From Rhizodiscina lignyota (taxonomy: Eukaryota > Ascomycota > Dothideomycetes > Aulographales > Rhizodiscinaceae): a DNA stretch of 64,000 bases. The stretch's first letter is position 1, and every line of letters begins with the position of its first letter. A model generated the notes under the pieces. The model searched no databases. It was not told the origin of the DNA and worked only from the letters and a program-made list of their open reading frames with translations. The position numbers were made by a program, and so were the translations under genes. Location: the NCBI GenBank assembly GCA_010015805.1, contig ML978137.1:124001-188000 (forward strand), given 5' to 3'. Of the stretch, positions 35,911-47,427 are shown piece after piece.

Positions 35911-36720
35911 CGCGGATCTGCCTTGGGCGCAGTCGAGAGCGAAGAGACGTGCGCATGGAGGTTAAGGAAGTTTCCCATAGTGATTGTCGAGATATACGAC
36001 GCGCAAAGAGTGACTCCCTCACCGAGGCTGCGCGCTATATGTAGAGGTGGACGAAAGGGTAAGGTGGCACACGAGTGCGTCGAGTGCAGCTCTACGCGCC
36101 GATAGCGCCATTTCCCGTGCATGAGAATGTGCATCATATATTTTATTGGACGCAGCCTTGGCAGAGGATATACGAGCAGGCACCCGTCTACTCGCTGTTA
36201 ATCTCTCAAAGGCTTTATATTTAGGCGCCGCAGTACGAAACAATATTGTGATGATTTCTTCGTTGATTCGTTGCATGCTTGTGCGGTTTCTCGGGAGCGA
36301 CCGACTCAACCGGGTTCTGGGTAGGCCCCACCTAATGCTAGGTGCTTAGGCCCCTTAACTTAGGCGATCTCCCGGACCATCCCCGCTGTCGGTTCGTCCC
36401 GAGAAACTTCTCTCTTTCTTAAACAGGAAGTCCTTTTGGTACTCATTATTGGATTTTTATGTTTGCAAATTCCCTCCGCTCGTGCTAAATAAAAGAGCTA
36501 TATGTACACTTAAGGGAAGTCCTCGTTGAGTGCATCGATAATCTTTACAGACAGGGTTGAAGTTCATCGAATAGTCATAGCCATGCTGCCTGCATTTTCG
36601 TGCATAGAACTTTGCTTCGTAGACAAATTAGATTACAATTCAGTCATGAGAGATATGAAACCATTGGTTAAACGCCTGATACCAGTTAATTGCGCCATTT
36701 GGATGACTCCCAGGTCCCTA
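35911..36720. other. Intergenic region, no gene seen
   Basis: The region holds the promoter of the membrane protein and the 3' flank of the MARVEL gene. A short imperfect inverted motif with CCTAA/TTAGG and repeated GGCCCC lies at about 36310-36365; I cannot assign it to an element. Confidence 0.5.
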
Positions 36721-37425
36721 TTAGTGCAGCGATGTATTCTGATAGCCTTGTTGCGCATAATCCTGTTGCTGTGTGCCTGGTCCTGCATACATAGGATACT
36801 GCTGCTGCTGGCCACCTTCAAGACCACTATCCTTTCCGCCCATCGGACCAGATCCTGAGGTCCAAGCCTGACCATAGCGATCCGGTGCGCCGCTGTTCCT
36901 ATGGCGATGCAGGAAAATACCATACGTGACCAGCGTAACGACCCATAGCACCCAGTTGAGGGCGCCAATGCCTGCACCGGCGGCCATCGCATCGCGATAC
37001 GACTTGGCGCGATTCTCGAACGAGTTGTCAAAGTCGTCGAAGACGAACCATGTCGAGTACGCGGCGGCCCATGCGGCGAGGTCGGCCCAGCATGCGAGCC
37101 ACCAGATGACGGCGAAGCATTCGAGGACGAGAACGGCCCAGCGGTTGTAGGCGGAGGGGAATTTGAGAGTGGTGAGGAGATAGTAGCCCAAGATCACGAA
37201 CGAAGCGAGTGACTGTCACGTTGTTAGCATGGGATGATTGGTAGTGTATGGTGTTGGAAGGCATACGACAAAGAGGGCATAGCCATTGCCGCCGAAGACC
37301 CAGGTGCTGAAGGAGAGGCCGTAGCAGGCGAGGATGAAGACGACGAGGGTAAGGACAGCCTGGGCGATGCGTAGAAAAAAGAAGAAGGGAGGGACTTGGA
37401 CGATATGATCGCGTTCACCGGACAT
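36721..37425 (-). CDS. MARVEL-like four-helix membrane protein
   Basis: Exons 37425-37267 and 37212-36721 (54-bp intron, GTATGC donor, GCTAAC branch) give 216 residues. Four hydrophobic segments are visible: FFFFLRIAQAVLTLVVFILAC, SLASFVILGYYLL (beginning at the splice join), VLVLECFAVIWWLACWADLA and GIGALNWVLWVVTLVTYGIF. FLRIAQ at the start of helix 1, conserved aromatic residues and a charged loop before helix 4 are typical of fungal MARVEL/membrane-associating proteins, which organise plasma-membrane domains. The cytosolic tail is Gly/Gln/Tyr-rich (GGQQQQYPMYAGPGTQQQDY). No catalytic role is expected. Confidence 0.85.
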
Positions 37426-38514
37426 GTTGACGTTCGGATATCAAATAAGAAACCTTCTTGCTCGAAGTAGATGTGGGATTCGTCAAAGATGTATTTTGAA
37501 TTCCACCAGAGAAAGGACAAAGAGTGATCGAAATCTTCGCGACACCAACCTCAGTTCATTGTGCGCGAGCAGCTTTACATATTTATCACGGCACGGCAAG
37601 GCAGACTTGCTTTAGTTCTTGGCCAAAGTTCGGTCCCAAATTATCTCCTGAACGCGTGCAGATGGCGTTCTACCTGCGGTAAGTGCTTTCGAACGACTCG
37701 CAAGAGCTGGTGATCAAAATGGCTGTTCTCGTACCCCTTGTGTCGCACTACTCTGCCCTATCGTGTGCCAGACCGGTCAAAACCAACGCGGCTAGCCGCC
37801 AATAGACCTTAATATGAAAGGCTTAAAAGCTCACGAGGGTTAGGAAAGCGGGAACCAGCTGAAAAAGAAGCGAGATCGAAGGCCTCGCGGACTTGGCTCG
37901 CTCCTTGCGTGCACGGAATGTGCCGAATACGGACAAGCTCCGCCTCAAGTGGCTTGACGCCGGTGGTTGTGTGGAGATGAAGCGAAAACCACGAGCGACT
38001 ACTGTTCTATATTTGGCTAAAAATCTGTATCCTTTAATGAGAGTTTCGGTTCTTTTGCAATCAATGTAGATGTTGAACAGGATCAGGGGACTTGGGATTT
38101 TCATACCATTCCATTGGCATTAACTTCCACTTTCCCAGAGAGCTGCAAGTCGATCGATACCTTAAATTGCCCAAGATGCAGGAGTCTCTAAATTCTGGCT
38201 CTTCATGTATCTGTAGCGGCACTGTCACAATCATTACAGTCCGCATGAGGGGGCTATTTTGGACTTTGCGCGTGCTCATCATTATCGCAGTGACGGGACA
38301 TGAAAGATGAATTTTGGAATCTGGAACCGTTTGGATCTTTTCGTGTTGCTATCAGAGCCGAATACCTTACTAGAATCACTGGCAAATCAGAAGGTCACGA
38401 GACCGCAAGCTGAGCGAATGTAATTCCTGCTTGTACTGTGAGTGCAGCCCACCTGAAAATGTGTCTCGACTTTGCCCAATCAAACCTCGACGCCGACGCC
38501 TTGCGTGGAACCGC
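37426..38514. other. Intergenic region, no gene seen
   Basis: About 1.1 kb holding the MARVEL promoter and the 3' flank of the lysozyme gene. Frames are short and lack family features. Confidence 0.6.
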
Positions 38515-39700
38515 TCAGCATTTCTCTGGTAAGGCTCCAGTTTCAGTTGCCGTCTGGCAAAGCTTCACTTCTGCCGCTCTCCTGTTGACCAATCCCGGGA
38601 GAACCCCACCCTTTGATTGGTCCCATTGCGGCAGCTGAGAGGCACAAGTGCTGTCCACGTTGTCTCCGGCATTGAGATCTTTGATGAGCGTCGAGCTTTC
38701 CATCTGAGAGCAGCCAATGTTCATCGTCCATGAGACGAGCGCAGCGTACTGGTTGGCATTCAGTGTGCATTTAGGGCAATATTGAGCAAGACATGCTCCG
38801 TAGCCCTAAGAAATGTGCATCAGCGTGCGACGAGTATCCGGCGATTAATTCAGTCCATTACCTTTAGGTCGCTCATGAGGAGCTCAGAAGCTGTTGCCTT
38901 CGTCAAGGGGAACGTGTAACCTGCTTCAGTAACCTCTGCGCAATTCGCTTTTTGGCATTTGTGGCCGTAGCCAACCGTTGGGTATCCGACTGGATCAGCA
39001 CCTATGCACTTATTAACGTAACCACCCTCGCTATAAGGGCCACAAGACATTACTTACTGACAGTAGGTACGAAGCCCTCGTATGTCTTGATCAGAGATAT
39101 GCCGGCTGCGTTGACAGTGGGAGTTCCGCAGCCTGATCCACCGCCACTACTAGAGCCCTTCGTACAACACTGGACGTTTGACGGACCCTGACAGTAGCCC
39201 GGAGCATATTCACCACCTGAGCATGCAGTCGATGTGAGTTGGCAGACCCCGCTTACCCCATTGACAGAGCACGAATCGCCAACACCGGTGGTGGAGCTGG
39301 ATGTGCAGCATTGGACGTCGGACGGGCCAGGGCAGTAGCCTGGCGTCGAGGTTCCGGAACATTTCGATGTGGGCGAGCATTTGCCGCTGCCCTTTCCTGG
39401 CACACCACATGTTCCGTATGTGCAGCACTAGAACGTCGTCAGACTTGATGATTGAAAGCCGAGCACGCAGAATACTTGAATATTCATAGGCCCAGGACAA
39501 AGACCAGCTTTATGCGATCCTTTGTTATCGCCACAAGTATTAATATCGATACACTCGCCAGTCAGACCTATTGGCGTAAGTAGAACATTTCCAATAGAGC
39601 TCATTGACCGACCGTTGTTTGTGCAGTAGCCATATTCCGGAGTAGCTGCCGCACTTAAGAGCGGTAGCACCAGAGCAAGAAGGGAGAAAACAGTCTTCAT
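38515..39700 (-). CDS. Secreted phage-type lysozyme (GH24) with cysteine-rich modules
   Basis: Exons 39700-39476, 39427-39058, 39001-38862 and 38805-38515 give 341 residues. Signal peptide 1-19 (MKTVFSLLALVLPLLSAAA). Three cysteine-rich modules follow (about 45-77, 82-116 and 127-163), each ending like PGYCPGPSDVQCC. The catalytic domain runs from about 180: Glu192 in YEGF, Asp201 in ADPVG and Thr207 in TVGYGH keep exactly the 9- and 6-residue spacing of the T4 lysozyme triad (E11, D20, T26). The C-terminus has extra Cys pairs (CLAQYCPKC, GCSQM). The family cleaves peptidoglycan, so an antibacterial or bacterial-feeding role is likely (inference). Three introns (48, 56, 56 bp) show that the gene is fully adapted to the fungus. 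Confidence 0.93.
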
Positions 39701-40893
39701 GATACCGCAAAGTTGTGCAAATTTGATCGATTTCTCTGGTCGCAATGTGACTCGCTCAGAAGCAGAAGAGAGTAATTTGCAGAGAGGAGTGTAAGCGACA
39801 TGGACACATTTATACTCGACCTTCACTGTAAATGATGGGAAATTGTACACGAGATCAAGGAAGCAAAATCTGCCTTTCCTCACGATATGCAATTGATCTC
39901 GTAATACGACATATGACAGGTATCTCGAGGCGATTTCGTAGTCGTCACAACCACCAAAGCATGCTTGAGCAGTCATGTCTGCCTCCTTGCATGCAGCTAT
40001 TTTCGCAACTCTGGAATCTCAACGCTCGTATTGCACGGCGAGCTACAGAATGCGGGGATATGGTTGAACAAGATAGATGAAGGACTTGGTGGCTTTTGGA
40101 GTTTGCCAATGGATGTCTGCAGTTTGGGATCCTTTCAGATCCAATTTTAGGCCAATCTGTAAGGCATCTGCCGCGACTTGCGTGGCTTGGTCGCACGAGG
40201 TTGCAGGCGGACACGGGATATTTAATTAATTGGGGGCCAAAGAGCTGAAATCGGGGAATTAAAGCTTGATTCAACGTCTCTGGGGTAGAACATGTGTGGT
40301 CGGGTAACTGTAACGGTGGAGTTGGTCGTCATGGTGTTGTGGGCTGTGTTTCTGTCCAAAAGGGGGTGAGGAGATTGGCCAGGAGAAGATATGGGCGGCT
40401 TGGCGCGGCGAATTAGCTCCTGAACGAGTAAGTGCGATATCGGCCAGCAGAAGGCTGCAAGGCTGCCAAGGCATCCTCCGAAGAACGCCCGGCCCGGCTC
40501 CCGAGCGCAAAATGTTGTGCATCAGAGGCGTCGAGTGCAAGTCATTCCCTATTCGAACTTGGTTATGGACTGTATGGACAGTAGGCAGATTCCTAATGCT
40601 GCGGTCTGAATGCCGCGATTTGATACACGTCGCCTTTGAAAACTATGTATATCTCAAACTGGCCAAGTTCATCAATGATGTAGGCTGCCGCATCTTGTTA
40701 GCCGTGGATCGTTTTCCTCCGCTTTGCTCCCCGAGATCGCGTCTGCCAAATGTGGAGCTCGACATAAGAACCGTAGAGCAAATGACCGCATTCTAAAAAA
40801 TTCTCACCTCAAAGTCAAGTGTCCTATTCAACCCGTATACTCATAGTATCTTATCAAATCCACAAAAGTCTTCTCTTTGACCAAATCTCAGCC
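39701..40893. other. Divergent intergenic region
   Basis: This region lies between the minus-strand lysozyme and the plus-strand dehydrogenase and carries both promoters. No coding frame is convincing and no repeat is seen. Confidence 0.6.
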
Positions 40894-41968
40894 ATGGCAG
40901 ACGCACCGATTTACGGATTCATTGGGATCGGCAACATGGGGTACGGGATGGCGACAAATTTGAGGGCGAAGATATCGAAATCATCCAAACTCATCGTCTG
41001 TGAACTCGATAAAGCCCGTCGCGACAAATTCATTTCAGAAGCCTCAGCGGTTGGGCCGACCGTCACTGCCGAGACGCCGAAGGAGATAGCTGAGCAGGCG
41101 TCAATTATCATCACCATGCTGCCAAATGGAGCAATTGTCAAGAGCGTCTTTACAAATCCGACCAACGGACTTCTCGCAGCTGCCAAGGGCAATACACATC
41201 GGTTCTTTCTCGAATGCTCAACTATTGAAGTCAGCATCTCGCGAGAAGTACTGGAGGCAGTCAAGAAATCTGGTCTCGGCGACTTCATTGATTCCCCAGT
41301 ATCAGGTGGCATCCCAGCTGCCGATAAAGGCACGCTCACCTTCATGGTCGGCGGCCCGAAGGAATTGTATGAAAAGGCAAAGCCTATCTTGTCAAAGATG
41401 GGTAAGGAAGAGAATATCATTTACTGCGGCGATGCCGGAGCAGGACTTGCTACCAAGCAAATTAACAACTACATGGCTTACACCGCCTACATAGCTCTCT
41501 GTGAAGGCAAGTACATCCCCCTGATGAGCCAAGTCCTTACTGACAATCGAGCGCAGGTATGAACGCTGGTGTAAAGTTTGGACTGGACCCCAAGATCCTT
41601 GCAAGTAAGGATGTCTTCTGCTTGCGGAGGTATCGTACTAACTTTTGCTGTCAGATGTGATCAATGTCAGCAGCGGCGTAAGCTGGAATTCTCTGTACAT
41701 GAACCCGGTTGCAGGCGTACAACCAGACGCGTCATCAACTAAGGGTTTCAAGCCGGGCTTTACGACTGAGCTTGCGAAAGGAGTCATCGACATGGCCGTG
41801 CAGCTGATGGATGAGGTCGGTGCGAAGCACGTACTGGCAAACGTCACGAAAGACGTTTATACAAGAGCCGTCAACAACCCAAAGTGTGCCAAACAGGAAA
41901 GCAGGAGTACCTGGCGCCTTATTGCTGAGGATGATGGAAAGGATTTAGGAAACACAGTGATCCAATGA
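40894..41968 (+). CDS. 3-hydroxyisobutyrate dehydrogenase-like (beta-hydroxyacid dehydrogenase)
   Basis: Exons 40894-41506, 41557-41604 and 41655-41968 give 324 residues. An NAD(P)-dependent beta-hydroxyacid dehydrogenase: Rossmann motif GFIGIGNMGYGM at 8-19, substrate loop DSPVSGG at 133-139, and catalytic Lys188 in ATKQINNYM. Human-type 3-hydroxyisobutyrate dehydrogenase acts in mitochondrial valine breakdown; here there is no clear mitochondrial presequence from the chosen ATG. The first intron begins GCAAGT and is a GC-AG intron: only that donor gives CEGMNAGVKFGLDPK in frame. The last residues (STWRLIAEDDG) differ from what I expect of the family end. Other beta-hydroxyacid substrates are possible. 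Confidence 0.88.
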
Positions 41969-42663
41969 TTGAGACAGTCTCAACCCGAAGCTGGAGAGGA
42001 AAATACTGTTAGAGCATACGGCAGAAAAGGTTCAGGTAGAACTTTGAGAACCTGAACTCGCATTAAGTTGGTACGATACAATATTAAGCACTTGTGATCT
42101 TTCTTCGCCTGCTCCGAGTCGAGAACTGAGTCCAAACGTCTTTGGCTGCTCTACGAAATCGGACCTGAACATGGTCATTGAAGAGCTGGTTCCGAATTTG
42201 GACAATTGCCATGAACTTACAGGATAGCGATTGCAAATTTTGAGTCGAGAAATCTCTTCCCGAAGTGGATCTTTACGGATATGCTTTGATTTCATGCAAG
42301 AAAACGGATCATGAGTGTACTACAGCTATTTTCATTGCAGTGAAAGTGCGTCAGCAGCAATTTTAGTTCAACAAGAGAGATTCGCCCTGGGTTTGGGGTA
42401 CTTCTCCGAAGTTTGGATTTATCTGGCTTGATGCATAGGGTCCTGAATGTATACAAGCTTTTGAGGAAGAGCCAGTGTAAAGTCAGTTGAAGCAGAAACT
42501 CGCAGAAAGAATTCAAGAACGCCCATGCCCAGATCCCGGAGTACCTCGCCTAACACCACCGTCATGACAGCCTTGATAAACAGGAGCTCTTTGAAAATTG
42601 CGCCCGGGTTTGGTATTCTCTGTCGCCCCATCTCGCGCCTTGAGCCTCTCTACATGACCTTCT
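41969..42663. other. Intergenic region with one short frame
   Basis: A minus-strand 70-codon frame with ATG at 42631 lies just downstream of the next gene. It is hydrophobic in the middle but otherwise featureless, and further short frames follow it. I do not call a gene. Confidence 0.4.
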
Positions 42664-43500
42664 TCAGTCTTTGTTACTCTGAAGTTGCTTCCAGCACTTG
42701 ACCGCCATCTTCGCCACTTTGCGATGTCTTTCTTCCGGAGAAGCGTTTCCAGACTCGTTCGGTACCGTCAAATGCATGCCTGGAATCTTCGGAATGTTTC
42801 GGCCCTCAGCTGCCCACTCTGCTACTATGTCAATCAGCTCGATCGGCAGCTTGTCCTCCAGGCCAGCGCGAATGTCTTCCCTTCTAATAGCATCTTGATA
42901 CTCCTGAAGGAACACGATGCAGCGGGCTGCCAGAACTTCACGCAGATGGCAGCTGAGCAGCAAGTCCATGAGCACTTTTCGCAGCGAGCTTTCGATCGGG
43001 TCGGAGGTCGCCGGGGAGGATATATGTTTTTCGATTCCTTCGCGTGACTCTTTGCGCTCAGCGTCCACTCTATACGTCTCTTTGACAGTATTGAGCATCT
43101 CTTGAACATCCCAACCATCGTCCTTTTGTCTCCACGCGTTCTGGCCAGCCTCGATCAGGGAGTCGTCGAGATCTAATAGCGCCGTGAGAGAGATAGTAGA
43201 GAAGCCAACGATTGAAATGTTCGCGGCCATGAGTGCAAACCACCATTTGAAGACGACCGATGGTTTCACCAGGTGAGCCAAACCCTCTATCGTGGATTTT
43301 GTAGCATTGAAGGTCCGTTGCCGCTTTTCATCTTTAAGCTTGAAGTGTTCGGTGCTCGGTAAGAGTTGGGTATGTCCTGCATCGATATTCTCGTTCTGAT
43401 CGGGGCTTTTCTCGTTGTAGGCTTCACGAATAAGGTCGTACAGCCTCGACTCAAGCGCATCAGCCGTAGGCTTACCGTTAACGATCGCGGTGGGTGCCAT
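42664..43500 (-). CDS. Hypothetical protein, orphan family with a second copy nearby
   Basis: A single exon of 278 residues from the ATG at 43500 (MAPTAIVNGK); the frame is open 11 codons further up. Helical and charged, with no signal peptide. Residues near 95-125 (WWFALMAANISIVGFSTISL) are hydrophobic but may be buried helix, not membrane. The C-terminal third has LPIELIDIVAEWAAEGR and MAVKCWKQLQ. The same pattern, FLQ(E/D)...LPxELxDxV...AxEGR...AVxCWKxLQ, recurs at 46486-46836. LPxEL resembles the start of an F-box, although it lies near the C-terminus. No function is assigned. Confidence 0.6.
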   Translation of the reverse strand: MAPTAIVNGKPTADALESRLYDLIREAYNEKSPDQNENIDAGHTQLLPSTEHFKLKDEKRQRTFNATKSTIEGLAHLVKPSVVFKWWFALMAANISIVGFSTISLTALLDLDDSLIEAGQNAWRQKDDGWDVQEMLNTVKETYRVDAERKESREGIEKHISSPATSDPIESSLRKVLMDLLLSCHLREVLAARCIVFLQEYQDAIRREDIRAGLEDKLPIELIDIVAEWAAEGRNIPKIPGMHLTVPNESGNASPEERHRKVAKMAVKCWKQLQSNKD

Positions 43501-44660
43501 GCTTCGGATTCGATAGTTCAACGCGTGAAACAATCAGTAAGTGGCTGATTGTCGCGTTATCCCGCAAGTTTTGTCGGAGCGTGAAGTGGAAGAGTGCGAA
43601 ATGGCGAAATTAAAGAGTATATAGGCTTGAATGTGTTTGCCTGATATTCTCGAAGAGCAATACAGAGAGAGAATGATGCAGAGATACTTACACCGAATTA
43701 AGTTTCCAGGGTGACAGGGTCACCTCTCGGATGTACCCGAGTGTGTTTGAAATTGCAGCTTACAGAAATATTTGGTGTGACACGATTGCCACTTACCACT
43801 CACTAATATCCCATTGGAATGCCTTTGTAGGATAATATTGATCTATCCATCTCTGAAACCAGATCTGATAGTAGAGTCCATTGCCCAAATGTCATTTAAA
43901 GCTCATCAGCTATCAAAGCATCTTTGCATACGCTCAGTCTCCCGGGTGCGCGAGGGGAGCAGAACTTCATTCTTCAGGGGCTGTCCAGCTCATATATCAT
44001 CCACCCCCTTCTCGAAGAAGGTGCTGCTGCACAGAGCGCCTTGGACGAATGAATTGGGCATTGCACGATGAAGGAAGAAGTACTCCGTAGTCAGCGGTCG
44101 GCCAAGTCGGACAAGGAGCGATTACGAAAGTGGATAATCAGATCAAAATTTTCTTCTGGCATCGGTACAATTAAAGTTATCAGACCCGCACTTGCATACG
44201 AAAAAGTGGATCCACCGAAGCCCAATCACGGACGAGCCTGTGGCCTCAGCCCTTCAATCGAAACCACGACAACCAGGCCATTGGCTACGGCAATGGCTGC
44301 GGCATCTGTCCGCTCTCGCCTTGCTGTTCGTGATGACTCCTTTGACTCACCGCAGTGTCGACATCTTCTCCACAGATTTCTCGCACCGGAGCTGCCTTCA
44401 ACGCGAGGTTAAGCAGCGTGCCATTCGGCCCCCTTGAATTTCAATCCGCAATGATCAAGTTGGACGCCGGGAAGCTTAGGTCGGCTGCTTCTATGGCGCA
44501 CATGCTGTCTTATCACCGAGTCGCTTCCTTACGCCGAGTTCTCCTTGTGTCCTGCTCTGGACATCGAGGTGCCTGAGGATGGAGGATCCGGAATTCAAAA
44601 TGTGGCATGACAGCGCAAGCGTAGTATCCGACAGCTGTGACACTTTTGAATCATTTCAAC
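43501..44660. other. Divergent intergenic region
   Basis: The region carries the promoters of the orphan gene (minus) and the oxidoreductase (plus). Several overlapping short frames occur; none is supported. Confidence 0.6.
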
Positions 44661-46214
44661 ATGAGTCTCGCAGTTGCTCTTTCATTCTTAAGGCCTGCCC
44701 ACATTCCTTTCCTTATTCAACCCCGTTTATCTCCATTGAAGTCGAGATTCCCTAATTTGTTTCCTTGTCTTGCCCGTATGGCCTCAACAGCAAGTCCTCG
44801 GACGAAGATTCTCGTCGTTGGCGGTTCGTATGGTGGTCTCTCAGCATCTTTGAACCTTCTGGATCTGTGTCATGGCAAGAATGCACGCTCAAGTCCTGTC
44901 AAGCCTCCAGACCAGACGGACAAACCGAAACTTCCAGTCGAGATCACCATTGTAGACGAACGTGATGGATTTTGTATGGGTTCTTTAACCAAATTGCATC
45001 AAGATTGACACACTGACTTATTCATTCGTAGTCCACACCATCGGTGCGCCTCTTGCCCTTGCTTCCGAAGAGTATGCAGCAAAAGCATGGATCAAAGCTG
45101 CAAACATCCCTGCCCTGCGCCATCCCGACATCTCATGGGTACACGGAAGCGTAACAAGCATCGATACCAGCAAGCATACAGCGAGTATTACTAGAATCGA
45201 TACTAGTGAACCTGAACAACACCGCTATGATTATCTCATCGCGGCTTCTGGCCTCAGACGTGTCTGGCCCACCGTTCCGCAATCGTTGACAAAGAAGAGC
45301 TACATCCTTGAGGCAGAAAGACACATTGACGCTGTCAAAGATGCTCACAGCGGTGTTGTGGTCGTTGGTGGCGGAGCTGTGGGCGTAGAGATGGCCGCTG
45401 AGCTTAAAGTAGCGCAGCCGCAGCTCAAGGTGACGCTCATCCACTCACGAGATAAGCTGCTCTCCAATGAGCCGCTGCCTGACGAGCTCAAAGACAAGAC
45501 CTGCGATCTCTTGAAAGAAGGAGGGGTGGAAGTGGTTCTTGGGAGGCGCGTTGTACACGTCGAACCAATCACTAAGCCAGACGGAAAGAAGTGTAATGAA
45601 CTTGAGCTTTCGGACGGCACGCGCATGCGCGCCTGCCAAATCATCAGCGCAATCTCGAAGCCTGTGCCGACAACGACGTACCTACCGTTGGAGTGTCTCA
45701 ACACAGATGGTCTTGTGAAGGTCAACAACAAGTGTGTTTCCCCGAGAATCCGGTCGACTTCATTTCCAAGGTAGCACTAAACTATGTCAGACTTCAATTC
45801 TCAGCATCCGACGCGAATCACAATTATCACTATGCAATTGGTGACATGGTCGCCCGATCCGGCATCAAGCGTTGTGGCGGTGCAATCTATGGTGCTGTAA
45901 TCGCCGCTACGAATGTTTACCAGCAGATGTTGAACGAACAAGATCCTGAAGGGAGAGCACCAAAATTCGAGGAGATGCCAGAGGCCCCTCCGATGATTGC
46001 ATTGGCTGTTGGCAAGAAAGCAATAGCATATCACCCAGCAGAAGGAGTCAAGTATGGAGCTGATGTGATGCAACATTTCTTCCAGGATGATTTGGCACTG
46101 ATTTGTGAGATGTACATGATACCTAAAGACGTGAATGCGCTGACTCCAACTGCAGGGTTTTGTACGCAATTGGATCTTGGAATCAAGCCGAGTGAGACGG
46201 CGGAGGTGAAATGA
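44661..46214 (+). CDS. AMID/FSP1-like FAD-dependent oxidoreductase
   Basis: Exons 44661-44973, 45032-45731 and 45791-46214 give 478 residues. The FAD motif ILVVGGSYGGLSASL lies at 50-64 and the NAD(P)H motif VVVVGGGAVGVEMAAEL about 190 residues later, followed by ELELSDGT and YAIGD, the family's late FAD-contact motif. This is the two-dinucleotide-binding layout of apoptosis-inducing-factor-like quinone reductases. The first 48 residues are basic and hydrophobic with little acid and could be a mitochondrial targeting segment; a later Met40 could start a cytosolic form. Introns (58 and 59 bp) were placed by frame and by the restored DGFFHTIGAP and VNNKLQFSAS joins. It sits between two copies of an orphan family. 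Confidence 0.88.
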
Positions 46215-46485
46215 ATGATACAGACAGTGCGCGGGGGTTGCTTTTTTCCCTTTCCATGTTTATTAGCTCTGAGTAACTAAGATATTCCTTAATTTGTAAG
46301 TTAGCAAATTCACTTCCGTTACATTTCTGCGTTGGACTCTCCAGGTGAGATCTGAAATCCTTGGGTGATGCTTAATTCTTCCCATTTCCGCTGTCCTGTT
46401 GCTCTTAAGCAAGGAACATGAAGCAGAACCCTATTGCAAAGGTTCGTCTTTACCAAAGTGCACCACGGAGCTCACAGTTATATGA

Positions 46486-47224
46486 CTACAAATCCTGCAA
46501 CAATTTCCAGCATTGGACGGCTACATCCAGTGCCGCTCGTCGCTTTTCATATTTTCCTAGAAAGCGTTCAGCACTATCCACCGTTACCTGCTCTCCTAGG
46601 ATACTGGGTATAGCAGGTCCACGTCCCTCGAGGGCAAAACCGACAACCGTATCAAACAGCTCATTGGGTAGTTGACCAACTCGCGTCTGTCTCAAAGCCC
46701 CCTGGATGCTGACATTGCGACAATCTTGCAGGAAGATATGGGCGCGTGCAAACAGTGTATACCGGCATCGTTCGGCTGAGGAGGGGAAAGTCGTGTTCGG
46801 GACTATCAATTCTTCGGTGCGTTCGAGCAAACGCATCTGGCTTGGGGAAGACTACTGTCGTGTCGGAGATCGTACGCTGTTTAAGTGTGTACACGAGTTC
46901 GAATACGGTCGACCACGTGAGGCTGCTCGAGTCCGCAAAGCCATCAACAAGATGTGGGATAGCGGAGATGCAGGTCGGTCTAATCGGCGGAACATCTATT
47001 AAGCAAACTCGCGCTTCTCATCAAGGTGAATATGAAGTTTAGTCGCTGAGTGTATTCACTCGGTCTGAAATGCGTTTCAGCCACGAGAGCTTCAGCTGTT
47101 TCGGAAATGAGGCAGGAACTGTATCGAGATTGGATTGGTATTCTGCGCGCATAAGCCAGAACTCAAGGGTACCCCCGATTGGCGTTGCTGCTTCTACGCT
47201 GTCCTTTGGTGTTCGAGTAGCCAT
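46486..47224 (-). CDS. Second copy of the orphan family, structure unresolved
   Basis: The firm part is 46486-46836, 116 codons (FARAHIFLQDCR, LPNELFDTVVGFALEGR, LDVAVQCWKLLQDL), clearly related to the C-terminal third of the gene at 42664-43500. Upstream, an ATG at 47224 opens 61 codons (MATRTPKDSVEA) before a stop. Introns of about 65 bp (GTGAAT to AATAG) and 39 bp (GTACGA to GCCAG) could join the blocks in phase, but the middle block does not resemble the other copy and the overlapping frame is also open there. It may be a diverged gene or a truncated relic. Confidence 0.4.
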
Positions 47225-47427
47225 GGCAGAGTGACGCTTGGAGCAGTCGATGTAATCAATCAAATTGGTGAAACCGTGGAAAATAATAGACTTGATATTA
47301 CAGTATGAATTGTTTATGTTGTAATCGGAAGGTATAAAACGCCTATTGATCATCTCTTATTGCCGTAACTATGAGAAGAACATGAAGAGGCTTTGACATA
47401 CCAGAACTAAGATAATACAGAGAAGCC

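Noticed and set aside
36310-36365. Possible small inverted-repeat element with GGCCCC and CCTAA/TTAGG
   Set aside because: The pairing is short and imperfect and no target duplication or second copy is visible in the window.
41511-41556. GT donor at 41511 for the first dehydrogenase intron
   Set aside because: It shifts the frame and destroys the conserved EGMN segment; the GC donor at 41507 keeps it.
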